A DNA stretch of 64,000 bases from Pandoraea norimbergensis (GCF_001465545.3 NZ_CP013480.3:1302001-1366000), one strand, 5' to 3'. Counted from the first letter of the stretch, positions 45,920 to 55,337 are shown. Program-made: numbers and translations. The notes: generated from the sequence alone by a model not told the origin.

Positions 45920-46906
45920 TCACAGCAACGTACGCACGTGCCAAAGCTCTGGGAACAGCACCACATCGAGCATCTTGCGCAGATAAGGTGCACCGTTCGT
46001 GCCCCCCGTCCCTTGCTTGAAGCCGATGATGCGCTCGACGGTCGTCACGTGCCGGAAGCGCCACTGACGGAACGCATCTTCGAGATCGACCAGTTCCTCG
46101 GCCATCTCGTACAGTTCCCAGTGCTGTGACGGGTTTCGATAGACCTCAAGCCAAGCCGCCTCCACGCTCTCGTCGTGTGGCGTCGGCGACGTCCAGTCGC
46201 GATCGAGCCGCTCCGGTGAAATCGCAAAGCCGCGACGCGCCAGCAATCGCACCACTTCGTCGTAGAACGACGGCGCGTTCAGTGCCGCTTCCACTAGCTT
46301 GAACAAGTCCGGCCGATGCTCGTGAGGCTTGAGCATCGCCGCGTTCTTGTTGCCCAGCATGAACTCGAGAATGCGGTACTGGTACGACTGGAAGCCTGAT
46401 GAGCTACCCAGCGACGGACGCATCGACGAATACTCCGACGGCGTCATCGTCGCGAGCACGCTCCACGCCTGCACCAACTGCTCAAGAATGCGCGACACAC
46501 GAGCGAGCATCTTGAACGCAGGCGGCAGCGCGTCGTTGTGTACCGCCGTGCGCGCAGCCTGCAACTCGTAGAGCGCCAGCTTCATCCACAACTCGCTCGT
46601 CTGATGCTGAATGATGAACAGCATCTCGTTGTGATCGGTCGAGCGTGGATGTTGCGCATTGAGGATCGGATCGAGCGACAGATAGTCGCCGTAGCTCATG
46701 CTCTTCGAAAAATCGAGCTTGGCGTCGTGCCATTGCGAGTCACCGGCCGATCCAGCCGCCGAGGTCGCAGCAGCACTGCCCGCCGCCGGTGTATCGGCCG
46801 ATGCGCCGTGTCCGAACGGGCACCCGCCCTGCGGCGCATCAGGCGCTTGTGGCGCCTTGCCCGGGAGGTCATGCACGTTGCTGGCGGGGGTAGAGGTCTT
46901 TGTCAT
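45920..46906 (-). CDS. kynA: Tryptophan 2,3-dioxygenase
   Basis: This heme enzyme opens the indole ring of tryptophan to N-formylkynurenine, the first step of the kynurenine route. The 328-residue protein carries [37 protein letters not shown], and [21 protein letters not shown] with the proximal heme His. An N-terminal extension of about 55 residues with GGCPFGHGA is seen in Burkholderia relatives. It is last in kynB-kynU-kynA. Confidence 0.97.
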   Translation of the reverse strand: MTKTSTPASNVHDLPGKAPQAPDAPQGGCPFGHGASADTPAAGSAAATSAAGSAGDSQWHDAKLDFSKSMSYGDYLSLDPILNAQHPRSTDHNEMLFIIQHQTSELWMKLALYELQAARTAVHNDALPPAFKMLARVSRILEQLVQAWSVLATMTPSEYSSMRPSLGSSSGFQSYQYRILEFMLGNKNAAMLKPHEHRPDLFKLVEAALNAPSFYDEVVRLLARRGFAISPERLDRDWTSPTPHDESVEAAWLEVYRNPSQHWELYEMAEELVDLEDAFRQWRFRHVTTVERIIGFKQGTGGTNGAPYLRKMLDVVLFPELWHVRTLL

Positions 46907-46921
46907 GCGTACTGCTCCTGC

Positions 46922-48175
46922 TTAGGTCACCGTGCCACGGCGATGGAATTCGGGCTTGTCCCACGAACCGGTGGTGAGCACGTCGCGCAGAATCTCGACC
47001 GAGTCCCACACGTCGGCAAAGCTCGTGTACAGCGGCGTCATACCGAAGCGCATGATGCGCGGCTCGCGGTAGTCACCGATCACGCCACGGGCGATCAGGG
47101 CCTGAATCACGGCAAAACCTTCCGGATGCTCGAAGCTCACCTGCGAGCCGCGGTCGGCGTGGTTACGCGGCGTCACCAGCGTGAGCGGGAACTCGGCGCA
47201 ACGTTCTTCCACCAGTTTGATGAACAGGTCGGTGAGGGCCAGCGACTTGCGGCGCAGGGCATCCATCGACGTTTGCGCAAAGATATCCAGACCGCATTGC
47301 ACGAGGGCGAGCGAAACGATCGGCTGCGTGCCGCAGAGGTAACGGCCGATGCCGTCGTCCGGCGTGTATTCCGGTGTCATGGCAAACGGCGTGCGGTGAC
47401 CCCACCAGCCCGACAGCGGTTGCCAGAACGTGTCCTGATGACGCTTGTTCACCCACACGAATGCGGGCGAGCCCGGGCCGCCGTTCAGATACTTGTACGT
47501 GCAACCCACCGCATAGTCGGCGTTCGCGCCGTTCAGGTCGACAGGCACAGCACCGGCCGAGTGGCACAGGTCCCACACGGCGAGTGCGCCAGCGGCGTGA
47601 ATCTCGGCCGTGCGAGCCGCCATGTCGTACATCGCGCCCGTGCGGTAGTTCACGTGCGTGAGCAGCACCACGGCCACATCGTCGCCCAACGCGCCTGCCA
47701 GCTCGGCGGGCGAGTCGATCAGGCGCAGCGAATAGCCGTCGTCGAGCAGGCGCGTGAGGCCTTGCACGATGTACAGATCGGTCGGGAAGTTGCTGCGCTC
47801 GGAGACGACCACCTTGCGTTGCGGTGCGCGCGTGCGTTGCGCGTCGAGCGCAGCAGCCATCACCTTGAAGAGGTTGCTCGACGTCGTGTCGGTCACCACC
47901 ACTTCACCCTTGCCTGCGCCGACGATCGGTGCCATGGCATCGCCCAGCGTGCGCGGCAGCGCAAACCAGTTGGCATCGTTCCAGCTGCGAATCAGGCCGT
48001 TGCCCCATTCACCGGTAATCACTTCTTGCGCGCGCTTGGCCGAGGCGATCGGACGCGCACCGAGTGAGTTGCCATCGAGATAGATCACGCCCTGCGGCAG
48101 GTCGAATTGCGCGCGCAGCGGGGCAAGCGGATCGGCCGCGTCGAGGGCCAAACAGTCATTGCGGGAAGACGTCAT
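46922..48175 (-). CDS. kynU: Kynureninase
   Basis: This PLP enzyme cleaves kynurenine to anthranilate and alanine. The 417-residue protein has [11 protein letters not shown], the [16 protein letters not shown] segment, [15 protein letters not shown] and the PLP-lysine motif [18 protein letters not shown]. It ends 15 bases before kynA, so the two are cotranscribed. Confidence 0.97.
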   Translation of the reverse strand: MTSSRNDCLALDAADPLAPLRAQFDLPQGVIYLDGNSLGARPIASAKRAQEVITGEWGNGLIRSWNDANWFALPRTLGDAMAPIVGAGKGEVVVTDTTSSNLFKVMAAALDAQRTRAPQRKVVVSERSNFPTDLYIVQGLTRLLDDGYSLRLIDSPAELAGALGDDVAVVLLTHVNYRTGAMYDMAARTAEIHAAGALAVWDLCHSAGAVPVDLNGANADYAVGCTYKYLNGGPGSPAFVWVNKRHQDTFWQPLSGWWGHRTPFAMTPEYTPDDGIGRYLCGTQPIVSLALVQCGLDIFAQTSMDALRRKSLALTDLFIKLVEERCAEFPLTLVTPRNHADRGSQVSFEHPEGFAVIQALIARGVIGDYREPRIMRFGMTPLYTSFADVWDSVEILRDVLTTGSWDKPEFHRRGTVT

Positions 48176-48362
48176 GGTGTCAGGTAATGAATAAAGACAA
48201 TGCGTTAAAAATCGAAAAGGTTTGTGAAGTGCAAGGTCATCGTCACCACGCTCGGCGGGTTCGCCGCGTGACGACGATGTCCTTCGTACGGCCCGCGTCA
48301 GTCCTTCATTTCATCCGTTTGAGAAGGACCGCGCGTGGCTCTGTGTGTGTTTGTCAGGTGTT

Positions 48363-49022
48363 TCAGGTAAGCGAGCGCAAGACCGCGCGTACGGGGCTCG
48401 CATCCAGTCGCATGAACTTGAGCGGCAGCGCAATCAATTCGTAATCGGCCGGGGCAATCGCATCGAGCACGAGCCCTTCGAGAATCGCCATGCGATGTGC
48501 GCGAATGCGATGGTGCGCGTCCATCGTTTTGCTTTCCTGCGGATCGAGCGACGGCGTATCGATGCCGACGAGCTTCACACCGTGCGAGGCGAGCAGATCG
48601 ATCGTTTCGGCCGCGACGGCGCAAAACGCGCTGTCCCAATGAGACACGGGCGCTTGTTGGTAAGTCCGCAGCAGCACGCGCGGCGGCACGTCTACCAGTT
48701 GGCCCGCAACCATGTCGGGCGTGACCACCGGCGATGCGCCGAGGCAATGAATCACGCGGCACGGCCCCAAATAGGTGTCCAGCGCCACTTCACCGATGCA
48801 CGCACCGTCCTCGTCGTAATGACGCGGGGCATCGGCATGCGCGCCCGTGTGCGGCGACAAGGTGATGCGTCCGACATTGACGGGGCACCCGGGGCCGATC
48901 TGCCACACCGCTTCTTCCGAAAACGGCGTGTCGCCCGGCCAGACCGGTGTGTCGGCCGAGAGCGGAGGGCTGATATCCCACACGCGACGTGTGTCGGTGC
49001 GGTGGTTGTGAGGTGCGGTCAT
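48363..49022 (-). CDS. kynB: Kynurenine formamidase
   Basis: This cyclase-family amidase hydrolyses N-formylkynurenine to kynurenine. The 219-residue protein has [20 protein letters not shown] and the metal-site motif [18 protein letters not shown], with [15 protein letters not shown] as further signature. The ATG at 49022 is chosen over the upstream in-frame start. It leads the kynBUA operon. The regulator is not obvious nearby; no Lrp-type kynR is present. Confidence 0.95.
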   Translation of the reverse strand: MTAPHNHRTDTRRVWDISPPLSADTPVWPGDTPFSEEAVWQIGPGCPVNVGRITLSPHTGAHADAPRHYDEDGACIGEVALDTYLGPCRVIHCLGASPVVTPDMVAGQLVDVPPRVLLRTYQQAPVSHWDSAFCAVAAETIDLLASHGVKLVGIDTPSLDPQESKTMDAHHRIRAHRMAILEGLVLDAIAPADYELIALPLKFMRLDASPVRAVLRSLT

Positions 49023-49285
49023 GGCCTTGCTCAAATACAAGATTCGATACAGGGCATCTTAGAAGAATTCGTGTTGCAAGTGCTTGCGTATTCGCTGGCC
49101 GCGGTGACCGAATTCGCCGCCGTACAAACGCTTTTGTGGATTATTCGGCAGAAAATTCGACAATATCGCGATGTGGTCGAATTTATAACGAATGACGCCC
49201 GGTTGTTTGGGAAGGCGCTGTGTCAGATCCGGAACGGACCCAAGCAGAAGAATGTTGTGGCTTGAGCGAGGCGCAGACGGAAGCG
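49023..49285 (-). promoter_or_regulatory. kynB upstream region with inverted repeat
   Basis: AAATTCGAC (49154-49162) and GTCGAATTT (49177-49185) form a nine-base inverted repeat with ATCGCGAT in the 14-base spacer. It lies 130 bases upstream of kynB and could be the operator for tryptophan control. No convincing promoter hexamers were found. Confidence 0.45.
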
Positions 49286-49723
49286 TCAGCGTGCCATTTC
49301 GTCGATGAGCCGGCGCAGCGTGTCCTTGAGTTGCGACGACTGCTCGGCGCCGAAGCGTGCGAGCACACCGGCTTCATGGCGGCGCGCACTGACCAGCAGC
49401 GGCGCAACGCGCGCGCGACCTGCGTCGGTCAGCGAGACGAGCGACTGGCGACGGTCGGTCGGGCTTTCGCCGCGCACCACGTCGCCGGTCGCCTCTAGCC
49501 GGTCGATGACCTTGGTCACCGTCGGCTGTTTGGCGAGCACGATATCTGCCAGTTGGTTGATGGTGCGCGCCTGCCCGTCGGAGAGCGTGGCCAATACGCG
49601 CCACTCCGATACCCCCAAGCCAGCCGCCGCGACTTCACGATGAAACTCATCGGAGACGAGCGCACTCGCGCGGGCGAGCAGATACGCCAGATAGTCGTCG
49701 ACAAACGGCACGCCGGCTCCCAT
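49286..49723 (-). CDS. MarR-family regulator of the NicX-like cluster
   Basis: This 145-residue regulator has the MarR winged helix (WRVLATLSDGQARTINQLADIVLAKQPTVTKVIDRLE, with the wing GDVVRGESPTDRRQSLVSLT). MarR proteins such as NicR control aromatic catabolism genes. It follows the flavin reductase gene by eight bases and shares its transcript. A perfect 14-base palindrome in the divergent promoter region is its likely operator. Confidence 0.9.
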   Translation of the reverse strand: MGAGVPFVDDYLAYLLARASALVSDEFHREVAAAGLGVSEWRVLATLSDGQARTINQLADIVLAKQPTVTKVIDRLEATGDVVRGESPTDRRQSLVSLTDAGRARVAPLLVSARRHEAGVLARFGAEQSSQLKDTLRRLIDEMAR

Positions 49724-49731
49724 GACCCGCA

Positions 49732-50250
49732 CTACCCGAGCGACTGCGGCTTGTGGAAGCCACCGGCGTGGAAGACGAGCGGCATGCGATTGGCCACATC
49801 GGCGTGTACCCCGCAACGCTCCACTTCACCCACGAAGATGACATGATCGCCTTCGTCGTAGCGGCTGCGGTTATGGCACTCGAACCACGCGAGCGCCCCG
49901 TCGAGCACCGGCGTGCCCGACGCCGAGAGCGTGTACGGCACACCCGCGAAGCGATCGCCCTTCATCGTGGCAAAGCGCTGGCAGATGTCGAGTTGATCGG
50001 CCGCCAGTACATTCACGGCGTAGTGCGAGTTCTCGCGAAACACCGGCATGCTGCCCGCGCGCGTGGCGAGGCTCCACAGAATGAGCGGCGGCGTCAGCGA
50101 CACCGAATTGAAGGAGCTTGCCGTAATACCGATGAGCGAGCCGTCGTCGGCGCGCGTGGTAATGACCGTGACGCCCGTGGCAAATTGCCCGAGTGCCTGG
50201 CGAAAGGCGGCGTTGTCGAAATCTGGCGCCGTGGCGCGTTTGGCGTTCAC
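49732..50250 (-). CDS. Flavin reductase family protein
   Basis: This 172-residue protein is an NAD(P)H:FMN oxidoreductase of the HpaC/RutF type. It shows FRQALGQFATGVTVITTRADDG, ITASSFNSVSLTPPLILWSL and SHYAVNVLAADQLDICQRF. Such enzymes supply reduced flavin to two-component monooxygenases. The GTG at 50250 is preceded by AGGGA. No classical partner monooxygenase is present nearby, but the acyl-CoA-dehydrogenase-fold protein in the divergent operon is a candidate. Confidence 0.9.
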   Translation of the reverse strand: MNAKRATAPDFDNAAFRQALGQFATGVTVITTRADDGSLIGITASSFNSVSLTPPLILWSLATRAGSMPVFRENSHYAVNVLAADQLDICQRFATMKGDRFAGVPYTLSASGTPVLDGALAWFECHNRSRYDEGDHVIFVGEVERCGVHADVANRMPLVFHAGGFHKPQSLG

Positions 50251-50285
50251 TGTCCCTGCACTCCCGTCGGGCAAATTTGATCGGG

Positions 50286-50313
50286 TTGATTTGTATGAAT
50301 ATTCATATACTAT
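50286..50313. promoter_or_regulatory. Divergent promoter with MarR-type palindrome
   Basis: TATGAATATTCATA at 50294-50307 is a perfect 14-base palindrome. It lies between TTGATT (50286-50291) and TACTAT (50308-50313), a 16-base spaced promoter reading toward the NicX-like gene. A MarR dimer here would block it and could affect the divergent transcript. Confidence 0.72.
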
Positions 50314-50410
50314 GGCACGAACAACAGATCGACAAGACGCGTGACGGCCGACGATGTGCCACGGAGCATGGGCCCCTGGCAAGCGGGAGGTCAGACGCTC
50401 AGGAGACGAT

Positions 50411-51457
50411 ATGCTGATCGAGCGAATCGAGCATAAGTGGATCGACGTATTTGCCGAGACCTTGCGGCGCTGCGACATACAACCCGGTGATGTGGTGGCG
50501 ATTGTAGCTGAAACGCAATCCCGGCCTGTCAATGTGGAATTAGCCGAACTCGCCGCGCAGGCGCTCGGCGCGAGGCCTTTCCGACTGGTCGTACCGAGCC
50601 CGCGCGTGAGTGCGCCGGTGCCTGTGCGCTCCACCGGCGCCAGCGATGCACTGGGGCAGCTTGCCCCTGTCGTGGCGGCCCTCAAGGGGGCAGCGCTGGT
50701 CGTCGACTGCACTGTGGAAGGGCTGCTGCACGCCCCCGAACTGCCCGAGATTCTGGGTGGCGGCGCGCGCGTGCTGATGGTCTCGAACGAACACCCCGAA
50801 ATTCTGGAACGCTGCGCCACCGACCCGGCCCTTGAGCCGAAAGTGCGCGCCGCGATCAAGCGTTTGCGCAGTGCAGCAGAAATGCACGTCACCTCGAACG
50901 CCGGTACCGATTTGCGCATCAGTTTGCGTGACGCACGCGTCGGCGGCGTCTGGGGCTGGTGTGCCAAACCGGGGCAGGTCGCGCACTGGCCGGGTGGTCT
51001 CGCGCTGGCATTCCCCGCCGCGCACAGCGTCAACGGCCAACTCGTGCTGGCACCTGGCGACATCAATCTCACGTTCAAACAGTACTTGCGCGACCGCATT
51101 GCGCTCACGGTCGAGGACGATTACGTCGTCGAGATCGAGGGCGAAGGCGTCGACGTCGATCTCATGCGCGAGTACTTCGCCGCGTGGGGCGACCGTGACG
51201 CCTATGCGGTGTCGCATGTCGGTTTCGGTTTGAACCAACGCGCCCGCTGGGATGCGCTCGCCTGTTACGACAAGCGCGACTGCAACGGCACCGAGCAACG
51301 CGCTTTCGCCGGTAACTTCCTCTATTCGACCGGCGCGAATGAGGTGGCAGGGCGTCATACGCTGGGTCACTTTGACCTGCCGTTGCGCCGCTGCACCATT
51401 GCGCTCGACGGCGACGTCGTCGTACGCGACGGGCTGCTGCAAGGCGAGTTCGCATGA
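50411..51457 (+). CDS. NicX-like 2,5-dihydroxypyridine 5,6-dioxygenase family protein
   Basis: This 348-residue protein resembles NicX, the iron dioxygenase that opens 2,5-dihydroxypyridine to N-formylmaleamate. The length is nearly the same, and His269 (in AVSHVGFGLN), His320 and Asp322 (in TLGHFDLPLR) match in place and spacing the reported P. putida NicX ligands His265, His318 and Asp320, as I recall them. This family is often misannotated as leucyl aminopeptidase. The substrate here is unproven. The ATG at 50411 has AGGAGA upstream. It opens a four-gene operon and overlaps the next start by four bases. Confidence 0.82.
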   Translation: MLIERIEHKWIDVFAETLRRCDIQPGDVVAIVAETQSRPVNVELAELAAQALGARPFRLVVPSPRVSAPVPVRSTGASDALGQLAPVVAALKGAALVVDCTVEGLLHAPELPEILGGGARVLMVSNEHPEILERCATDPALEPKVRAAIKRLRSAAEMHVTSNAGTDLRISLRDARVGGVWGWCAKPGQVAHWPGGLALAFPAAHSVNGQLVLAPGDINLTFKQYLRDRIALTVEDDYVVEIEGEGVDVDLMREYFAAWGDRDAYAVSHVGFGLNQRARWDALACYDKRDCNGTEQRAFAGNFLYSTGANEVAGRHTLGHFDLPLRRCTIALDGDVVVRDGLLQGEFA

Positions 51458-52269
51458 CGGCCGCCAGCACACCGACGCCCGCCTTCGGATCAGCGGGCGA
51501 TGGCCCTCTGACGCTGGTGCTGCTGCACGGCATTGGCGGCAATCGCAACGTCTGGCCGTCGCAATTCGACACCTTTACCCGCGACGGGCATCGCGTCGTT
51601 GCTTGGGACATGCCCGGCTACGGCGAGAGCCCGATGCCCGCAACCGCCACGATGGCGGCGCTGGCCGACAGCCTGCGCGCCTTGCTCGATACGTTGACAG
51701 CGTCAGGTGCCTCGCGCTTCGTGCTCGTCGGGCACAGCATGGGCGGCATGGTGGCGCAGGAATTGATGGCGCGCGGCGAACCGTTCACGCACGACGTGGC
51801 GGCGCTGGTGCTCTGTGGCACATCGCCCGCGTTCGGCAAACCGGACGGTGACTTTCAGCGTGAGTTCGTGCGTCAGCGCACCGCGCCGCTCGATGCGGGC
51901 AAAACACTGCGCCAGATGGCCGAAGCCATCGTGCCCGGCATGCTGGGCGAGCCTGACGACGCGACACGTGCAAGCGCCCACGCCATTGCCGTGGACGCCA
52001 TGGGCGCACTCACGCCCGACGCGTATCGCGCGGCGTTGCAGGCGCTCGTCGGTTTTGAGCAACGTTCGGCGCTCGCGCGTCTCACCGTGCCGGTACTGCT
52101 CATTGCCGGCGAACACGACACGAATGCCCCGCCGAAGGTGATGGCGCGCATGGCGGAATCGATTGCCAATGCACGCTACGTTTGCCTGCCCGGCGCGGGC
52201 CATCTGATGAATCTGACGCATGCGGCGCCGTTCGACGCCGAAGTGCGCGCTTTCCTCGCAACACTCTAG
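51454..52269 (+). CDS. Alpha/beta hydrolase, NicD/enol-lactonase-like
   Basis: This 271-residue hydrolase has the nucleophile Ser in VGHSMGGMVAQ, Asp in IAGEHDTNAPPKV and His in LPGAGHLMNL, with the oxyanion region LLHGIGGNRNVW. In the nicotinate pathway NicD is such an enzyme and removes formate from N-formylmaleamate, the product of NicX. The genes are coupled (ATGA overlap), which supports that role here. A lactonase role is also possible. Confidence 0.88.
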   Translation: MTAASTPTPAFGSAGDGPLTLVLLHGIGGNRNVWPSQFDTFTRDGHRVVAWDMPGYGESPMPATATMAALADSLRALLDTLTASGASRFVLVGHSMGGMVAQELMARGEPFTHDVAALVLCGTSPAFGKPDGDFQREFVRQRTAPLDAGKTLRQMAEAIVPGMLGEPDDATRASAHAIAVDAMGALTPDAYRAALQALVGFEQRSALARLTVPVLLIAGEHDTNAPPKVMARMAESIANARYVCLPGAGHLMNLTHAAPFDAEVRAFLATL

Positions 52270-52278
52270 GAGACAACC

Positions 52279-53523
52279 GTGGCCTATCAGCCCCCTTCGA
52301 TCGTCGGCGAACACTATCCGCTCACCGACAAGCAACGTCGTCTGCTGGCGCTCGCCGAGCAGGTGGGACGCGAGTCGCTCGCGCCGCGCGCCGCCCGCTG
52401 GGACCGTGAAGCCACGTTCCCGTTCGAGAACTACGACGACATGCGCGCCGCCGGGCTGCTCAAGCTCTGCATTCCCGAAGCGCACGGCGGGCTGGGGGCA
52501 GACTTCGCCACGTACATGATGGTGTCGGCAGAACTCGGCCGTCACTGCGGTGCCACCGCGCTCACGTTCAACATGCATACGTGCTCGATGATGTGGACCG
52601 GCATTCTGGCCGACGATCTCGACATGACCGAGGAACAGCGCGTCGAACACGCCCGCTATCGCGAGCATCATTTCGCGCGCGTGACGAAAGACGGTGCGGT
52701 CTACGCACAACCGTTCTCCGAAGGCAGCGCGGCCGCCGCAGGCAAGGCCCCGTTCGGCACCACGGCCACCAAGGTCGATGGCGGCTGGATGATCAACGGG
52801 CGCAAGATCTTCGCGTCGCTCTCGGGCGCTGCCAACTATTACGGTGTGCTTTGTACCGAAGACAAGCCCGAGTTGTCGATGAAGGACACGATGTACATCG
52901 CCGTGCCGGGCGACGCGCCGGGCGTGACGGTCACCGGTGACTGGGACCCGCTGGGCATGCGCGGCACAGTCTCGCGCACGCTGTTGTTCAAAGACGTGTT
53001 CGTGGCGGACGAGCTGCAACTGATGCCGCGCGGTGTCTACTATCAGGCGGCGAGCCGCTGGCCGCACATGTTCATGACGCTCGCGCCCACTTACATGGGC
53101 ATCGCGCAGGCGGCCTATGATTTCACCGTGAAATACCTGCGCGGCGAAGCCGAGGGCATGGGTGCACCGATCAAGCGCCGGATGTATCCGACCAAGCAGA
53201 TCGCGGTGGCGCAGATGCACATCATGCTGGAGCAGACGCGCGCGCTTTTCCTGCGCGCGTTGCAGGACGGCCGCGCCGACCCGGGCAAGGAAGCGCGCCT
53301 GCGTGCCTACGCTGCGCAATACACGATCATGGAGAACGCTAACGAGATGTGCCGTCTGGCGATTCGCACGTGCGGCGGGCAGTCGATGCTCAAGACGCTG
53401 CCGCTCGAACGGATGTATCGCGACTCGCGTTGCGGCGCGCTGATGCTGCCGTGGACGGCCGAACTCTGCCTCGATCGCATCGGGCGTGAAGCGCTTTACG
53501 AACCGGGCGAACGCGACGAATAA
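52279..53523 (+). CDS. Acyl-CoA dehydrogenase-fold flavoprotein lacking the usual catalytic Glu motif
   Basis: This 414-residue protein has the acyl-CoA dehydrogenase fold: PFENYDDMRAAGLLKLCIPE, GGWMINGRKIFASLSGAANYYG and the C-terminal helical domain. The conserved YEGT stretch with the catalytic Glu of ordinary family members is not seen; the equivalent place reads SRCGALMLPWTAELCLDRIG. It may be a divergent dehydrogenase or a group D flavin monooxygenase served by the nearby flavin reductase. The start is a GTG at 52279 with AGGAGA upstream. Confidence 0.82.
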   Translation: MAYQPPSIVGEHYPLTDKQRRLLALAEQVGRESLAPRAARWDREATFPFENYDDMRAAGLLKLCIPEAHGGLGADFATYMMVSAELGRHCGATALTFNMHTCSMMWTGILADDLDMTEEQRVEHARYREHHFARVTKDGAVYAQPFSEGSAAAAGKAPFGTTATKVDGGWMINGRKIFASLSGAANYYGVLCTEDKPELSMKDTMYIAVPGDAPGVTVTGDWDPLGMRGTVSRTLLFKDVFVADELQLMPRGVYYQAASRWPHMFMTLAPTYMGIAQAAYDFTVKYLRGEAEGMGAPIKRRMYPTKQIAVAQMHIMLEQTRALFLRALQDGRADPGKEARLRAYAAQYTIMENANEMCRLAIRTCGGQSMLKTLPLERMYRDSRCGALMLPWTAELCLDRIGREALYEPGERDE

Positions 53524-53606
53524 GCCGCACGAACAAGTTGCACCAATAAGTCGCACCAAAAAGCGGCACTGTGCAAGCTGAAACACCTCTTGTCACGGAG
53601 GACAAG

Positions 53607-55169
53607 TTGACGCCTTTTGTAGAAGCGCTTGCCCGTCACGCGCGCGCCACGCCCGAGCGGCTGGCGCTGCGTTGCGGTGTGGGACAGCAGGCTGAAGAAA
53701 CCGACTACGCCGCCCTGTGGCGACGCATCGAGCGTGTGGGCGGACATCTGCGCGAGACATGGCGTATCGCCCCGGGAGATCGCATTGCGTGCCTCGGTCT
53801 CAACGACGAATTGCAGATCGCGCTGCTGTTTGCGTGTGCGCGCGCCGGTGCGATCTTTCTGCCGCTGAACTTCCGGCTCGCAGTGCCGGAACTTGCTGCC
53901 ATCGTGCGTCACGCGGGCGTGCGCGTGCTGTGGTTCGACGCCGAGCATCGCAACGCGGCGCGCGAGATTCGCGACGCGCTCGAACAAGAGGCCATCACCG
54001 ATCTGCCGCCACCGGCCATTGCGCCGATCGAAGGCTTGATCGCCGTGCCTTCGATCAAGCCGGTGGTGTATCCCGACGTCGCGCCGGATGCACCTGTGCT
54101 GCTGGCTTACACGTCGGGCACAACCGGCGAGCCGAAAGGCGCTTTGCATACGCAGGCGGGCCTGCTCGCCAACGCCGAAGCCAGTTGGTGGGCGCACGAC
54201 ATGCGCGCCGACGATCACGTGTTGTCGACGCTGCCGATGTTTCACGTCGGGGGACTTTGCATTCAGACGTTGCCGGCGTTGCTGCGCGGGGCGAGTGTCA
54301 CGTTGCACCCGCGCTTCGATCCGGCGGCATGGCTTTCCGATGTGGCGTCGCAGCGACCCACACTCTCGTTGATGGTCCCCGCCACCATGCGCGCGGTGCA
54401 ACTGCATCCGGCGTGGCTGACGACCGATCTGTCGTCGCTGCGCGGTGTCATGGCCGGCTCGTCCGTGGTGCCGCTATCGGCGATCGACGCGTTTCACACG
54501 CGCGGCATTCCGCTGGGGCAGGTGTATGGCGCGACCGAGACCGGTCCGGTGTCGATTGCACTGCGCTTCGGCGAAGCGAAGGACCATCCGGGAGCCGTGG
54601 GCCGTGCGTGTCCGGCGGTGGAAGTGCGATTGGCCGATACCACGGGCAACGAGGTCGCGCCGGGCGAGGTCGGCGAAATTCTCATCCGCGCCCCGAACGT
54701 GATGCGCGAATACTGGCGTGCCCCGCAACATGCGTCGTTCGTCGAGGGCTGGTTCCGCTCGGGAGACCTGGCGCGCTTACGCGAGGACGGCTGCTTCGAA
54801 GTGGTCGGGCGCAGCAAGGACATGATCATCTCGGGCGGCGAGAACATCTATCCGGCGGAAATCGAAAACGCACTGGTGGATTGCCCGGGCGTACTCGAAG
54901 CGGCTGTGGTGGGCGTGGCCGACGAGCGTTGGGGAGAGGTGCCGGTCGCCGCCATCGTCGCTGCACCGGCGGCGGGTTCGTCGGCCGAAGTGACGCCGCA
55001 GGCCGTGCTCGATTACCTCGGCACACGCATCGCACGCTTCAAGTTGCCTCGCCGGGTGGTGATACTCGACACATTGCCGAAAAGTGCGCTTGGGAAAGTG
55101 CAAAAACCGATTCTCACTGCGTGGCTATCGAAACCGGAGGACGGGCAAATCCCAACTGTCAGTCGATAA
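53607..55169 (+). CDS. AMP-forming acyl-CoA synthetase family protein
   Basis: This ligase activates a carboxylic acid with ATP and CoA. It has the adenylation loop YTSGTTGEPKGALHTQ, QVYGATETGPV, WFRSGDLARLREDG, KDMIISGGENIYPAEIE and the C-terminal PKSALGKVQK with the catalytic Lys. The acid is unknown; a 4-coumarate-ligase-like group is probable. I chose the TTG at 53607 because GGAGG lies five bases upstream; a GTG at 53571 would add 12 residues. A strong terminator follows. Confidence 0.9.
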   Translation: MTPFVEALARHARATPERLALRCGVGQQAEETDYAALWRRIERVGGHLRETWRIAPGDRIACLGLNDELQIALLFACARAGAIFLPLNFRLAVPELAAIVRHAGVRVLWFDAEHRNAAREIRDALEQEAITDLPPPAIAPIEGLIAVPSIKPVVYPDVAPDAPVLLAYTSGTTGEPKGALHTQAGLLANAEASWWAHDMRADDHVLSTLPMFHVGGLCIQTLPALLRGASVTLHPRFDPAAWLSDVASQRPTLSLMVPATMRAVQLHPAWLTTDLSSLRGVMAGSSVVPLSAIDAFHTRGIPLGQVYGATETGPVSIALRFGEAKDHPGAVGRACPAVEVRLADTTGNEVAPGEVGEILIRAPNVMREYWRAPQHASFVEGWFRSGDLARLREDGCFEVVGRSKDMIISGGENIYPAEIENALVDCPGVLEAAVVGVADERWGEVPVAAIVAAPAAGSSAEVTPQAVLDYLGTRIARFKLPRRVVILDTLPKSALGKVQKPILTAWLSKPEDGQIPTVSR

Positions 55170-55196
55170 TCAGAGGACTTCTTCAAATTACTCTGT

Positions 55197-55242
55197 AAAA
55201 CGCCAAACCCCTTGTGAATCAAGGGGTTTGGCGTTTTTGCTT
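55197..55242. terminator. 17-bp bidirectional terminator after the NicX-like operon
   Basis: Arms at 55197-55213 and 55221-55237 pair perfectly over 17 positions around a seven-base loop (GTGAATC), with A runs on one side and T runs on the other. Confidence 0.95.
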
Positions 55243-55263
55243 GTGTCGCTTACGCAATGCATA

Positions 55264-55337
55264 AGGGAAAATCCCTATGAGTAAATTCCCATTTTGTTAC
55301 CATCCCGTGGGAATTTGATTTTTTACTTTGGGAATTT
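55264..55337 (+). promoter_or_regulatory. Cluster of IclR-type half-sites upstream of the second iclR
   Basis: AAATTCCCA (55283-55291) and TGGGAATTT (55308-55316) form an inverted repeat, and a second TGGGAATTT is at 55329-55337. AGGGAAAATCCCT at 55264-55276 is a further palindrome. This array 75 bases before the IclR gene looks like an autoregulatory operator; the related ABC operon may share it. Confidence 0.6.

Noticed and set aside
50411..51457. Leucyl aminopeptidase
   Set aside because: The His/His/Asp arrangement and gene context match NicX-type dioxygenases better than M29 aminopeptidases.
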